Below, piece after piece: positions 1 through 10,944 of a stretch of DNA of 64,000 nucleotides. The notes beneath the pieces are model-generated. The model searched no databases. It worked only from the letters and a program-made list of their open reading frames with translations, and was not told the origin of the DNA. This stretch comes from Sipunculus nudus (Eukaryota; Annelida; Sipuncula; Golfingiida; Sipunculidae), in contig CM049322.1 of NCBI GenBank assembly GCA_026874595.1, positions 9,006,400-9,070,399 of the forward strand. The letters run 5' to 3'. Within the stretch, counting starts at the first letter, position 1. Each line of letters starts with the position of its first letter. A program made the position numbers and the translations under genes.

Positions 1-2
1 TT

Positions 3-2510
3 TCATGGTCGAGTGAGCACTTGATGACTCGACCTTTTTCACCTTCTGACTTGAGGAATGCTCTGACGGATTCAGGTTCGATTCACATAGGCTCAAGCTC
101 CTCTCAGAGCAGCACATTAGAAGCTAATACTCCATGTCTCACAAGCGAATCCCAGAGATCTTCGGAAATCTCCCCAGCTGAAGACTCTGTGATATTGTGT
201 GAACAGTTACCAAAAGATGATACGCTCACAGATATTGCGTCATCTGTGTGTGAAACAAAGGGTCAAAGGAATCTCTCTTTGAATGCAAAGGCCATTGAAC
301 ATGAAGCAAAAGATTTGACTCAGGGGCGTGAATCTCAGTTTTCCAGAATAGTCAGCGACTCCAGCAATGTTGATTTGGACGTCCCGCAGACAGATATAGA
401 TCAGGTCACAGATCTTAGTGATGAGGACAGTCAGTCAATTAGTGTAGATGTAGAGTCTCCAAGGCATTTTGTTAATCCTGCCGATCATGTGAGCACAGTA
501 TCCAAAGAGGATGAAATATATAGAAAAGACTTTGTGCAGGATTCACAAGGTGAAGGCATTCCCGTTAAGAATACTGAGGAAGAAATCTATGATAGAGGGG
601 TGGATGTTGACAGGTCAAGTAGAGATGTTCATGATGAAGAGATTATTATCAAAGATTATCACTGCACAGAATCTAACATTCAATTCAAGGACAGGGAAAT
701 CAGCGACGATGTTAAAACACTGCCAGTGATCCCTGCACGACACAGCTTTCATGAAACATGCACAAATTCAAAACAGGCTTCCTCTGATGAGATTATGCAC
801 GCTCCTAAGTACTCAAGACCACATGGTGGTTTGAAATATGATGCTTATTCTTCCAAAAATGTTAATATGCGTCACAGTTTCCATGCAGAATTAAGCAGGC
901 CAGCCCCGCTTGATGGATCAACTCAGAGATATTCAAATTTTGAACAAGGGGCAGGTGGTGCCTGTTCCTTGGATACCACGGCACCAGTCCTCCATTCATC
1001 GTTTGAAACGCTCTACTGCCGAAGCAGGAATATGAACTCTGAGGACGACGGTGATTTTAACAGTGCCCCTATGAGTCAGTCATATTCAGGACCATCTTCA
1101 ACTGTACCGGGTGAGTTCTCACGCTCAAACCAAGGTGGTTTTTATTTTAATAGAGACACTCCATTACCAAAAGACTTAAAAGGGCAGTTCATGATGAGGG
1201 TTGGTAAATCACAACCAGCATTTCAAAAGAAAAGATCGTATGGTAGTGATGATAGTGTAGTGGCATTGCACGTAAACCCAAGACAACTGGAGGACTTTGC
1301 AGAGGAATACCCTCCTCATTTAGACCAAGATCATAATACAGACAATGCGAAAGATGGTTCTAGCTATGTACATGATAAAGATTTGGATGTAGTATTCCGA
1401 AGCCCAAATACAGGTAGTCGAAATTCTGTTTCAGAGGTGTTTGATCACAGTCGTATAGAACCACGGTCATCAAGTGATACCGGTATCAGAAAAGACAAAT
1501 ATTCTGATAGTAGTGTATTGAGAGTGAAAAGTAAAGAATTAAGTAGGTCTCTCAGTGATGCCAAGGGACAGAGCGTCAGAAATCTGAAAAGTCAGTTTGA
1601 ATTTATGGGAGGTCAGGTACCTCAAAGGCCAGAAAGAAAGTTCAAGCCCCTTGTTTTCCCAAAACCGACAAAAGATCGTTTCAAATCACTGTCTCCTGCA
1701 AGTCCAGGTGATAGGCCTACTATAGTACGTTCAAGTACATTCCATTGTTCTGAAAGACCTACTGCATTTGGGCAGCAGCCAAGAGAAACCCATAAAAGTC
1801 TAGATGTTGATAGTTTGTTTGCTACCAAGCACCAGTTCGCATCTGCTGCTAAACAACCACCTGAACTTCCACCAAAAACTTACAATAAAGAGGCAGTAAA
1901 GAGACTTCAGTGCGATATTCTCAGAAGAACTAGTGGTGCTAGCGATACATTGCCAACCTCTTCGACAGAACGTTGTTCGTTACCAACTGCAGAACAATTG
2001 TCAGATTGGTCTGCAGAACCAAAACCCAACACTAAGCCTGATTTCAGAGCCAATTATGCAAATATAGAAAATCAACAGGAATTGGCACGACGCTGGACTC
2101 ATACAGGTGATTGTACAGCTGGACAGTCTTATTCAGAAATATCAGCAAGTGTGCGAGCTAAAAGCGAACCTGCTGCAGCAGAGATTGGATATAAGGGCTC
2201 AACGCCTGGCGCCACTGTGATGGGAAGGGGTTGGTCAACAAGCGAGGAATTTGAAAAAATCTCAACTGCTGCTCGTGCTAATAGACTATTTTGGACACAG
2301 AAGAACCACCAGGGAGAGGAAGAGAAGGAAAGAAACACAGTTACTAGCTCGGCAGATAGTGCAAGGTCACAAGATACAGGGTCAAGGTCAGTAAGGTCAC
2401 CTAGTGTCAGGTTATCCAGTGCAGGTAGTAGTGACGGCTTATCAGATGAAGATAAGCTGAATGATAATTCCAGAATGAGGCTGCCGCATCCATGGACATC
2501 TGTTGTGTAA
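3..2510 (+). CDS. 3' terminal coding exon of a large disordered scaffold/adaptor-like protein (partial)
   Basis: The frame is open from the left edge of the window to TAA at 2508-2510, about 836 codons. The first ATG inside is at 24, but sense codons continue upstream, so this is probably the C-terminal part of a larger protein (or an exon whose acceptor lies in the first bases). The protein is polar and rich in Ser, Asp, Glu and Arg, with no globular domain or membrane segment that I recognise. Visible short motifs: an acidic Ser-rich first third; a Lys/Arg/Pro patch near residues 540-570 (KFKPLVFPKPTKDRFK); a class II SH3-ligand-like PELPPK near residue 615; Ser/Arg clusters before the end; and a C-terminus of TSVV, which fits a class I PDZ ligand (Ser at -2, Val at 0). 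These suggest a membrane-cortex or junction scaffold, by inference only. Its length and clean codon use make it a real exon. I do not recognise the family. Confidence 0.85.
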   Translation, partial: SWSSEHLMTRPFSPSDLRNALTDSGSIHIGSSSSQSSTLEANTPCLTSESQRSSEISPAEDSVILCEQLPKDDTLTDIASSVCETKGQRNLSLNAKAIEHEAKDLTQGRESQFSRIVSDSSNVDLDVPQTDIDQVTDLSDEDSQSISVDVESPRHFVNPADHVSTVSKEDEIYRKDFVQDSQGEGIPVKNTEEEIYDRGVDVDRSSRDVHDEEIIIKDYHCTESNIQFKDREISDDVKTLPVIPARHSFHETCTNSKQASSDEIMHAPKYSRPHGGLKYDAYSSKNVNMRHSFHAELSRPAPLDGSTQRYSNFEQGAGGACSLDTTAPVLHSSFETLYCRSRNMNSEDDGDFNSAPMSQSYSGPSSTVPGEFSRSNQGGFYFNRDTPLPKDLKGQFMMRVGKSQPAFQKKRSYGSDDSVVALHVNPRQLEDFAEEYPPHLDQDHNTDNAKDGSSYVHDKDLDVVFRSPNTGSRNSVSEVFDHSRIEPRSSSDTGIRKDKYSDSSVLRVKSKELSRSLSDAKGQSVRNLKSQFEFMGGQVPQRPERKFKPLVFPKPTKDRFKSLSPASPGDRPTIVRSSTFHCSERPTAFGQQPRETHKSLDVDSLFATKHQFASAAKQPPELPPKTYNKEAVKRLQCDILRRTSGASDTLPTSSTERCSLPTAEQLSDWSAEPKPNTKPDFRANYANIENQQELARRWTHTGDCTAGQSYSEISASVRAKSEPAAAEIGYKGSTPGATVMGRGWSTSEEFEKISTAARANRLFWTQKNHQGEEEKERNTVTSSADSARSQDTGSRSVRSPSVRLSSAGSSDGLSDEDKLNDNSRMRLPHPWTSVV
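2507..2510 (+). promoter_or_regulatory. C-terminal PDZ-ligand codons end here; start of 3' UTR
   Basis: The stop codon follows the TSVV tail directly. The DNA downstream turns abruptly AT-rich and stop-dense in all frames, as expected for a 3' UTR. Confidence 0.5.
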
Positions 2511-4840
2511 ATCGGAACGTATATCTTTATATTTAAGAAAGGATTCGTTAGTAGTATTTTATATATGGTGTACTGTACCAGATGATTATATGTGTGTACA
2601 GATATATTCACTTTGTTATAGATATGTTATATGTATGCAGAATTCCGTGATCAAGCAAGTAAAACCTGTTCTAATTTTCACAGATTTTAATTTTAGAATA
2701 TGAATTATGAATGCTTCTTCATATTTTGACTCTAAGATGGGCTGTTTTTGATATTATAAAGTCGCAAGGTAAAACGTATCTGGCGAATTTCTATTTATCA
2801 TATTATAGAATTTGTTGTTTTATGACTTGTTAGTATCTGCATTTATATTGTGCAATGGGATGTTTAAAGAGTTTAAGGAAAACCGAGTAGTTTGAAATCT
2901 TGCTTATTTATATACCCCTCTTTTGTCGAAGTCGTAAGTGATACATTCGTGCAAAATATAGTTAAATCATTAACAATGAAGTCCCATTTATGCAAAACCT
3001 TGGAACTGTCGACTCTAAGACACAGCGATTCTTAATTATATGCACAATTCAGGCAACTTTACCTAGTATTCAACAAAAACACTAAATTGTTTAGAATGAC
3101 CAAGTTGACTTCAGTCTTGTGTCATGACCAAAAACAATTATTTTTATAACGGATAATCCCTGATGTGTTGTTCTTTATTTGAAAAGTATCAGTTGTAGTT
3201 ATAAATTAATCAAGGAAATTATGCATAAAGGACCAAGAAAAGGTCGCACTGGTCAGCCGTATTAACAATTCTATATTGTCTACCTAAACACAGCATGGGT
3301 ATCCTTTTATTAATGTACAAAACTACCTATAACGTGCTTATATATCAACGAATTCTTTTTCAAAGAAGTACAATAATGTATTCCACAGTAAATTTTTTTG
3401 CCAGAATGTTTTTGTCTTTTAAATGATTAGATCTTTTTACAATATTTGTTCCCACTGTCTGCAGGTAGTTATTGTGAACGCTTTAGTCTCATACGCTTCG
3501 GCCATATGAAGCCGAATGTATTGCCAAAATATTATAGACAAACAGGTGTTTGGTTGATAACAAACAACTGTTTTAGTACACTTGTAAGAATGAATCAATG
3601 GACTATTAATTGTTCCGTTCGGATAAAGCAAGTCTGAACTTGCCAGTTTTCCTTCCAATTTTTTCAACTTTATTTCTGGGTTAATGAGTTGATATTATAA
3701 AAACCCAAGAAATATTATCTGGTTATCCGTTAATATGCTCATGTGGAGTGTCATGGACAACATTTGTTTTCCAAGATGGTATGGACCTTTGTTTACTTAA
3801 TTAAGTTAATTACTTAAGTAACCTGTACACCTGATTACTCATTTGGAATATTTTACAACAATATTCCTAAATAAACCACTAACCTTTGGAAACTGTTTTT
3901 AGGTGTTTATAGAGAGTGTGGTATCCTACCTATTCCCCCACACACCTCCAAATTGACACCGTGACGTAATTTCAGAACTTCCTGATCACTCCCAGATCTG
4001 ATCTGGATATTTTTTTAAACCTGCTTTAAATTTAGAAATCTATAAGAGAAGCTGAAGTGTTGAACGAAAGGGGCTTTTCCTGTGACGGACACAGAGCATT
4101 TATAGCATATTCAGCCCATCCCTTTAGTACAATTGACTCGACTGCTTCAGTTGGTGATCTCTTATCTAAAACGGAACCTCAAGATATGGTTGAAATTTCA
4201 TAATTGAAATATAACTTTAATTGTGTGACGTATATTAATCATCTTTTTTCTAATTGCAAAAATGAGGAGAAAAGCTTATTACATTAATGAAGAAATCAAA
4301 TTCACACACAAGTTTTAATTCGATTGCTTGTTTTATTTTTTAATATTGAAGTATTCTCCATTAGAAATGTATCCGTAAATAATTATGGTATAGCCTTCAG
4401 CATATGTAGGAGTGAATATCTGAATAGGACTGTATGTCCCCAACAAATATGGAATGGTGCCAATTGTAAGATTATTAAATGATCTCGGGCGAGTGTCAGA
4501 CTGGTAATGTCGGTATTATTTGACGTGTATTTATTGTGGACCATAAAAGATGGACCAAGCGTACATGCCCTTCCAACAAGGATATCTGTTGTTCATTTTT
4601 CTATACTTTGTCTATTTTTTATTTTATGTATTGAATTATTCATTTCTTAAGGTTTTTATTGATAAAAAAGTAATTTTTTTATATGTTAACACATTTTCCG
4701 TTTCCCTTTCAATGCATTTATTAAAAGTTCTTAGTTTTCGTGGGCAGAATATGGGTTAAGAAAACGCCATTTGCCGAGACTGGATTGTTGCTGCCATTGC
4801 CTCATAACAATTTTATTAGTAAAACAAAATGGGTAAAAGA
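2511..4840 (+). other. Probable 3' UTR and downstream non-coding DNA
   Basis: No convincing exon on either strand. Short open frames here have no recognisable protein character. An AATAAA hexamer at 3870-3875 is a candidate polyadenylation signal for the upstream gene; a second lies at 5859-5864 inside the repeat that follows. Which one is used cannot be decided from sequence. Confidence 0.4.
3870..3875 (+). terminator. Candidate polyadenylation signal AATAAA
   Basis: Canonical AATAAA about 1.36 kb after the stop codon of the upstream exon. In AT-rich DNA the hexamer occurs by chance, so support is weak. Confidence 0.25.
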
Positions 4841-4849
4841 TTAATGGCA

Positions 4850-6020
4850 AACACTTCCGATAAACATTTTGAGTTCATGCAAACTTCGGTACGTTTCAAC
4901 GTGAATTTAAAGAAATATCGGATGCCAGTGAATTCCCCTAAACGTAATTTAAAAAGCTTTCCTGCCAGGGATTTAATTTCAACGTTTAATGCCACCTCAG
5001 CTTCTTGTTTCGATGATGTTGACTTCAGTTCAGGTTTGAATATCATTGAATATACATGTACGCGGATTTTTTTTTTTATATTTTAAAACTGTATGAGCCT
5101 CAGAGAGTGTTGTCGGTTTTCAGCAATTTGAAAATGTCAGTGTTGAAAGGCTATCCATCTTTTATATTCAGACATCTTATATACCATCACAGAGTAAACT
5201 ACTGCATGATAAGGTTTAAATGTTCAGAGTATTTTGTTGAATGTACACATAAACGGTGTTTGTTGTTGCAAGACCATATTGTAGACCCCTGCTGATTTAG
5301 CGTAAGGTGTAATATATGTAAAATGTGAGAACACGTGGTACATTATATACACGTCTACACCCCAGAGGCCAATTTGCTTCACTCTTTCAAACTTCATGAC
5401 TGCTTCGTGTAAACTGATTCATTGAACAGAGAATAGCGATTACATTCCTGTACAACAGACATTATCAACTTTTTCTACCGATGTGCGTCAAGTGTGTGCG
5501 CATGTAGATTATATGCCATTCCTATGAAGTGTACATATGTAGGCTTTACTGAGAGGGAATAATTGAGAGCATTCAGATGTGTATTTATATTATTACCTCC
5601 ACACGAGAGCATTATCACAGTATTTTTGTATATATACCAGGATGTTACAGTATTTTACACCCGTACAAGGAGAGTGTTCTCGCATATTCTTAATGACGTG
5701 TGTCTGTGGATGCTATATTAGGTATGCTGAATGTAATATTTCATATACTTCCTGCTGTAAGCTAAACGCTTTCATCTTTATTACTGTATCTCATTTTTTT
5801 ACAGCTTTGCCAGGACTGTATATATTATCCATTTTGATGTACATAAAATACCTATGTGAATAAATGTAATATGTCAGAAACGCTGCACGTTTATTTTGTT
5901 TTCGAAATATTGGGACGTGATGTTTTGGTTCTAAACGATTAATAAATCAGTTATCCTGTTAACCCATAACTGCCCAGAGGGTCATTCAGCTTATTTCAGA
6001 TTGTCGCACAAACCTCCCTC
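4850..6020 (+). repeat. Dispersed repeat, copy 1 (partner at 36.8-37.96 kb)
   Basis: Direct-orientation similarity to 36.8-37.96 kb runs through many blocks in the same order: CCTAAACGTAATTTAAAA, TTTGAAAATGTCAGT, AATGTTCAGAGTATTTTGTT, GACCATATTGTAGACC, ACGTGGTACATTATA, GAGAGCATTATCACA, GTACAAGGAGAG, TGTGGATGCTATATTAGG and GGACGTGATGTTT. The copies differ by substitutions and small indels. No long frame is shared, so it is probably non-coding. It may be an unclassified dispersed element or an old segmental copy of the 3' flank of the first gene. Ends are approximate. Confidence 0.75.
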
Positions 6021-6029
6021 TAATGATAC

Positions 6030-6865
6030 AGAAAATAAATTATAGGGGTTCATATGAGGCATATAATGAAATCCTCATTAATATATCATAACGCCTGTGC
6101 TTTAAAGACCACCAGAGGAGTCAATAGGACTCGCTTATTGGAAATACCCCCTAAATTAAATAATAACCTATGAATCAAAACCCCATTCACAGATATTATT
6201 ATATTAACCAGACATCCTTTGAATATGGCACTAAGTGATAACTTTTAATCAGTTCCACTGATTGTTCAATACAAATAATTTCATGACATGATCTCATTAA
6301 AAAGGCACTTTTCAGGATATCTTACTCATTACAAAGTGATTACCAAAGCAATGCCGGTTTAAGACATTTCTGGTAAGATCTACCGCATCAACTTGATATT
6401 TTTTTCCAGATAATAAACATTGATTTAACCTAGATAACTGCTATGACGTTACACCATAGTATAACGACTAGTCTGGTCTCAATGTTACCAGAATAATATA
6501 CTTAACATTATACCTTATAAGGGTGGGGGTCAAATGAAATTGAAATAAAATACAGTGTTCCTTAAAACGTGTATACTCCGCCGCGTCCATGATACAAAAT
6601 CAATTGTAATCAATATATAATACTTTGCAACATTATTATACCACCGTAAAAGAACGCAGTACAACAGCAGAATGATGAAGGGTCCAACTGCTAAGGCATC
6701 GGTCATCACATAGTCCATACACATGCATATATATGGATTCACAACAGTCTAGGACCAATGCTCTGGCTTGAGCTGATCTACATGCTTCACAATTATATCC
6801 GATCCAACTTGGACGCCGAAATTCGTTGATATTAATTTCTGAATGGCTCGACATATTCATCAGTC
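6030..6865. other. AT-rich DNA, nothing recognised
   Basis: No exon, RNA gene or clear repeat is seen on either strand. Open frames on the minus strand that enter this stretch from the gypsy fragment on the right lose all integrase similarity. Confidence 0.4.
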
Positions 6866-6869
6866 GTTT

Positions 6870-7590
6870 CAACACTATATTATCTCTTTCCTCATGGTCC
6901 TTGATAGTTGCAGAATCCAATCCATATGAGTGTCACCGGACGTGGTTAGTGGCGCAGAAACATCCGAAGTAAACAAATTTGTTTGAGGATACTGAAAATG
7001 ACGACCAAACAGAACCAAGGCAGAAGATTCCTCAGTGGAACAATTTTTAATTGAGTTATAAGCAAAACGGAATTCCGACAGATGAAGATCCCAAATTCTC
7101 TGAGCATCCTGAACATAAATAGACAGCATCGATTTCAAACTCTGTTAGCTCTCTAAACCCAATTAGTCTGAGGATGATACTTATTTGAAGGAATAAGACA
7201 TATACCCCATCTCTGACAAACAACCTTGAAATACGTTGACGTAGATGATTATCTTGATCAGAAAGTAATTTATGTGGTGGACCATACCGGGTGAATATCT
7301 CTCTGACCAAAATGATAACCGTATCTTTTCCTGTTGCTCTTTTCAAGGGAAATAAATCAATCCACTTAGAAAAATGATTTCGCTTGGCTTAGATATACTG
7401 GTGACCACTATAAGAACTGGGCAAAGGTCCCACTAAATCTACGGCTGCATATTCCGATGATCGAGTAGACTCAGTACTTTGCATAAATCCCTGAGGTTTG
7501 GGATAAGAGGATTTCACCTTCCTACACACTGGACAACAGTCAACATAATTTTTTACATCATTACACAGTTCATCCCAAGTAAAATAAGAT
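6870..7590 (-). pseudogene. Decayed Ty3/gypsy integrase fragment
   Basis: Reading right to left, the minus strand gives, over several frames, the order of a Ty3/gypsy integrase: the CPVC half of the zinc-binding region near 7535, a first catalytic-Asp block with VDLVGPLP, an aromatic FSKWIDLFPLK block, the second catalytic-Asp block with LLSDQ near 7258, a degenerate HPQTN...NR block near 7150-7180, and the C-terminal helix region with FAYNS and LFGR. It is dead: there is a stop after GHQYI, at least one frameshift, and a TAG (7153-7155) at or next to the position of the catalytic Glu of the D,D-35-E triad. No LTR, gag, protease, reverse transcriptase or RNase H was found beside it. Confidence 0.8.
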
Positions 7591-7599
7591 TGATTTAAA

Positions 7600-8310
7600 A
7601 ATTAAATGAGACTTATGCAATTTTCAGGTGGTTTAATTACAATCAAACTTAAACTTCCTGGTAAATCTCGTTTAATTTTCAAATTCCACCAACATTTGTA
7701 TACGAGATCACGTGAAACTTTAAAGCACCTAGGCATGAACATGACTGGATAAACAAAACAGTAAAGAAAACAAATTTTTATTTCTAAGCAACACTGCATA
7801 ATTAACGGACTACTGTGTGTGCAAATGCATGTGTATTTTCATCTCCAGTTTTTTATTATAGTACTTACTGAATGTGCCAGCATTTGACCATCCGGAATCA
7901 ACAGTTTTTATTTGCTTTACTAGATGCTGCTGCTCGAGAACTGTGTGCTGAAACTTGATTGTCAATTCCTGACAAGTGCAGAACAGTTTTTATCCATCTG
8001 GATTTTGTTTTTTTTAACACTGCCTAAAAGGGTTTCAAATAACTAAGAAAAAGCATTTGTGTCTTTCTGTAAGGGTTTGTACGGTTTAAATGACGTTACA
8101 GGATGGACACTGGGCATTACTTTTTGCCACTAGAAGGTTCAGCATGGTTGCGTACCAGACGGGTGTTAGCCAGCATTGAATGATCAATATCTTAAGTCGC
8201 AGCAGCTGTCATTATGAAACTGAATATGCAAAAATACACTTTTTTTTTTAGGCCAGCCATGTTGACTTCTCTGGAATGAGGTTTGCGGCTTTTCCTCAGA
8301 ATATAAGTAA
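7600..8310. other. AT-rich DNA, nothing recognised
   Basis: Flank of the gypsy remnant. No coding signal, LTR border or tandem repeat was seen. Confidence 0.35.
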
Positions 8311-8317
8311 AACATTT

Positions 8318-8650
8318 TTTTTAGCTGAGCTGAGTATAAGTCAACTGAGCTATATCGATGGTCCTTTCTCCGTCGGCTGTCCGTCTGTTAATCTTGCACG
8401 TTTTGAAACCTTTGGACCTGCAAATCCAAAGTTCAGCATACAGTTACATGTTTCCTAAATATCCTACTATACCTAAAATTGGGTCAATACGACTTCGTTC
8501 CTACGAGATATTTAGGAAAACCCTTAATTTTCCATTAAAAACCCATTGCCACACTTCAAGACTGCCTAATATAAACCCTCCTTATTTGTTTTTTATTTTA
8601 TTTAATATAAATGTTCCTCTAAATGTTTCCTATGAACATACCTGAAATTA
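8318..8650. repeat. Possible end of a TTTAGCTGAGCTG / GTCCGTC-rich mobile repeat
   Basis: It begins TTTAGCTGAGCTGAG, then a partly palindromic AGTCAACTGAGCTA, then a CTTTCTCCGTCGGCTGTCCG arm. This is the layout seen at the left end of the better preserved element at 41.0 kb (TTAGATCAGCTG ... GCTGAGCTAA ... CCGTCC arm). The right end was not found, so it may be a truncated relative. From memory, molluscan genomes carry many repeats with such ends. Confidence 0.4.
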
Positions 8651-8699
8651 TGTCAATGTTTTGTATTTTCTTGAAGTTATGGGCTCCAACATATTGCAC

Positions 8700-10190
8700 T
8701 TTGTAAATAAAATCAGGAAAAATTCATACTCACTTAACATGAGAAATGTTAAAACAGGACCTTTTTCCGGGATATAACTTAATTTTATCAAGATTTAATT
8801 GTTTACCACAAATTAGATCTGAATTTTGCAAATTTATTAGCATAAACATAAAATCAGAAACTTAACCTTGAAATTTTGCCTAAATTTAGCCATGGCGCGT
8901 ATTATTTCTGTAAGCACTGTTGATTTAATTTTCATATCATGCACACATAAGGATATCAGCTTCTTAATTCTGAAATTTGAAAGGAATTGGACAAAAACTG
9001 TAGCTTTTATTAAAGTTTTTTATGAGATTATGTGACATCTATTATGCCCCTCTTCAATCATGTGTATTTATTTAACACCTGTTGAACTTTAAGGCTGAAT
9101 ATGCACGCTTGAAGCGGGGCATACTCCGCAGGCAGCAAGCTCTTGGCTGATTACAACTGGCATAATGTGTCCTGCATTTCAACTCTCCTCCTTTTGTAGT
9201 TGTTGTCGCCAAAAATATAACAATAAACAATAATTGAATAAATGTTCATTGGTTTATAATAACAACTTTAAAAAATAATTGAAAAGGAAACTGATGGTTA
9301 ATGAGTAACAGGGTATTACCTTGTAATTGCTGATGTCGTAAGGGTCCTGTATGGATGGCCACAGATGTTATCCAAATGACACCATGTAGTCATCCTTCGG
9401 TATTTTTTCATTTCAATTTTAATAATAAAACAATTATATAAAATTGTTCTCTACTATTAGTGATAAAATGAAGCAAATTAATGATAGATAAGGATTTCAT
9501 TGATTATATAAAATGAATCTAAATGTCAGGTCTTTTCATAGCGTTTAAGTTTGACATATATTATTTTCCTTATTTTTGCAATAAATATTATTAACTAATA
9601 TTAATATTTAAAATGTTTGACATATTTAGTTTTTTTTATTTTTTGCAATAAATATTAATAGCAAACATTTGAAATATTACTCAGACAAGTACTCATTAAA
9701 GATGTCAATATGTTTCAAAATTGACATAAAGACTCAAGTTTATATCAGCTGCCACATTATACTGTGTAAAAAATCAAAATTTATAATACTTATTCCTTAA
9801 TTCAGTCAAAAATTGATCATGCCCATCGACAGTTTGCTCCTTGAATAATTTACTGGGTTATTTTTGACACGTTGTAGTTTCATAGCTGAGATTACTTTTA
9901 ATTTTTTTTTCTGATACATGTATTGAAAAAATAAAATGTTCTAATGTGATAAAAAATCAGATCCTAGACAAGTTCTCATTATTATGAGTATACTGTTGAT
10001 AAATGTCATAAGACTCTTGCTGTGTTTAGTGTTTAGATTGTTATAACAGTATTCAAAAGTGAATTTAAAGGTCACTTCTATGAAAAAATATAATGAAATA
10101 CCACTATAGGTTTATTCATTAACATCTATATGTATAAAATATGGTATAATAAAATCCAGCTTTTTGGACCTAACCCTTAAAATTGAAATC
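8700..10190. other. AT-rich non-coding DNA
   Basis: No exons recognised. A short GC-richer patch near 9100-9200 (GCGGGGCATACTCCGCAGG) has an inverted CGGGGCATACTCCG-like core but no further structure. Confidence 0.35.
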
Positions 10191-10194
10191 AAAA

Positions 10195-10540
10195 GGCCTG
10201 TAATCCAGCCCGCTGAGGGGCCTCAAGCCAAACATGCAGCAGCGTCCTGGCCAAAGCGGTTGTGACGCCACAACCAGAACACGCGGGGAGGGGTAATGTT
10301 GTTGCATCAGTTGAATTAAATACGATCTGGGGAAAGTATGCCAGAGTATTGCGTCGTCGGGTCGAGCAGTAACATCAAGGGAGATGGTATAAACTTAAAC
10401 ATATTTTCTAACCAGTGTATAAGCCACGTGTTCGTGCCAAAGGGAGAGGAATTCCTTTACAGAAGAGGACGAACTGGACCCGGCCGCGCATGATCTGGGA
10501 AGGGGATTTCCCAGGTTTGGCCACCAGACATGGGGTCTAT
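10195..10540. repeat. GC-rich insert ending in a TATTAC microsatellite, probable non-autonomous element
   Basis: About 345 bases of clearly higher GC content sit in AT-rich surroundings and run straight into a long (TATTAC)n tract. A retroposed body followed by a simple-repeat tail would look like this, but no pol III boxes, reverse-transcriptase similarity or target duplication are visible, so the class is open. Confidence 0.35.
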
Positions 10541-10542
10541 TA

Positions 10543-10677
10543 CAGTTGTTCTATTACTATTACTATTACTTTCAATTTCTGATATTACTATTACTATTAC
10601 TATTACCGCATTTTATCTTCTATTACTATTACTATTACTATTACTGGGGTATCTATTACTATTACTATTACTATTAC
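10543..10677 (+). repeat. Interrupted (TATTAC)n microsatellite
   Basis: Four runs of TATTAC hexamers are separated by short unique interruptions (TTTCAATTTCTG, CGCATTTTATCTT, TGGGGTATC). The spacing suggests repeated slippage from one original tail. Confidence 0.85.
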
Positions 10678-10876
10678 ATAAACTGATGGGAGGATTCTAG
10701 ACTGCGCAGCCATGAGTGCTATAAACTAGCACTGCAATCACATTTTTATGTTATATATTAATATTAGAAGCACCTATATCATCCAGTTACCTACACAATT
10801 TTCTTAAGCTGTGTCTGTCATTAACAATAAGCCTTATGATACTGGAGATCTTAATTATTTCAGCTTCTTTAATTCT

Positions 10877-10877
<1 letters not shown>

Positions 10878-10940
<63 letters not shown>
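10878..10940. repeat. (AT)n microsatellite
   Basis: Uninterrupted AT dinucleotides over about 60 bases. Confidence 0.95.
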
Positions 10941-10942
<2 letters not shown>

Positions 10943-10944
10943 AA

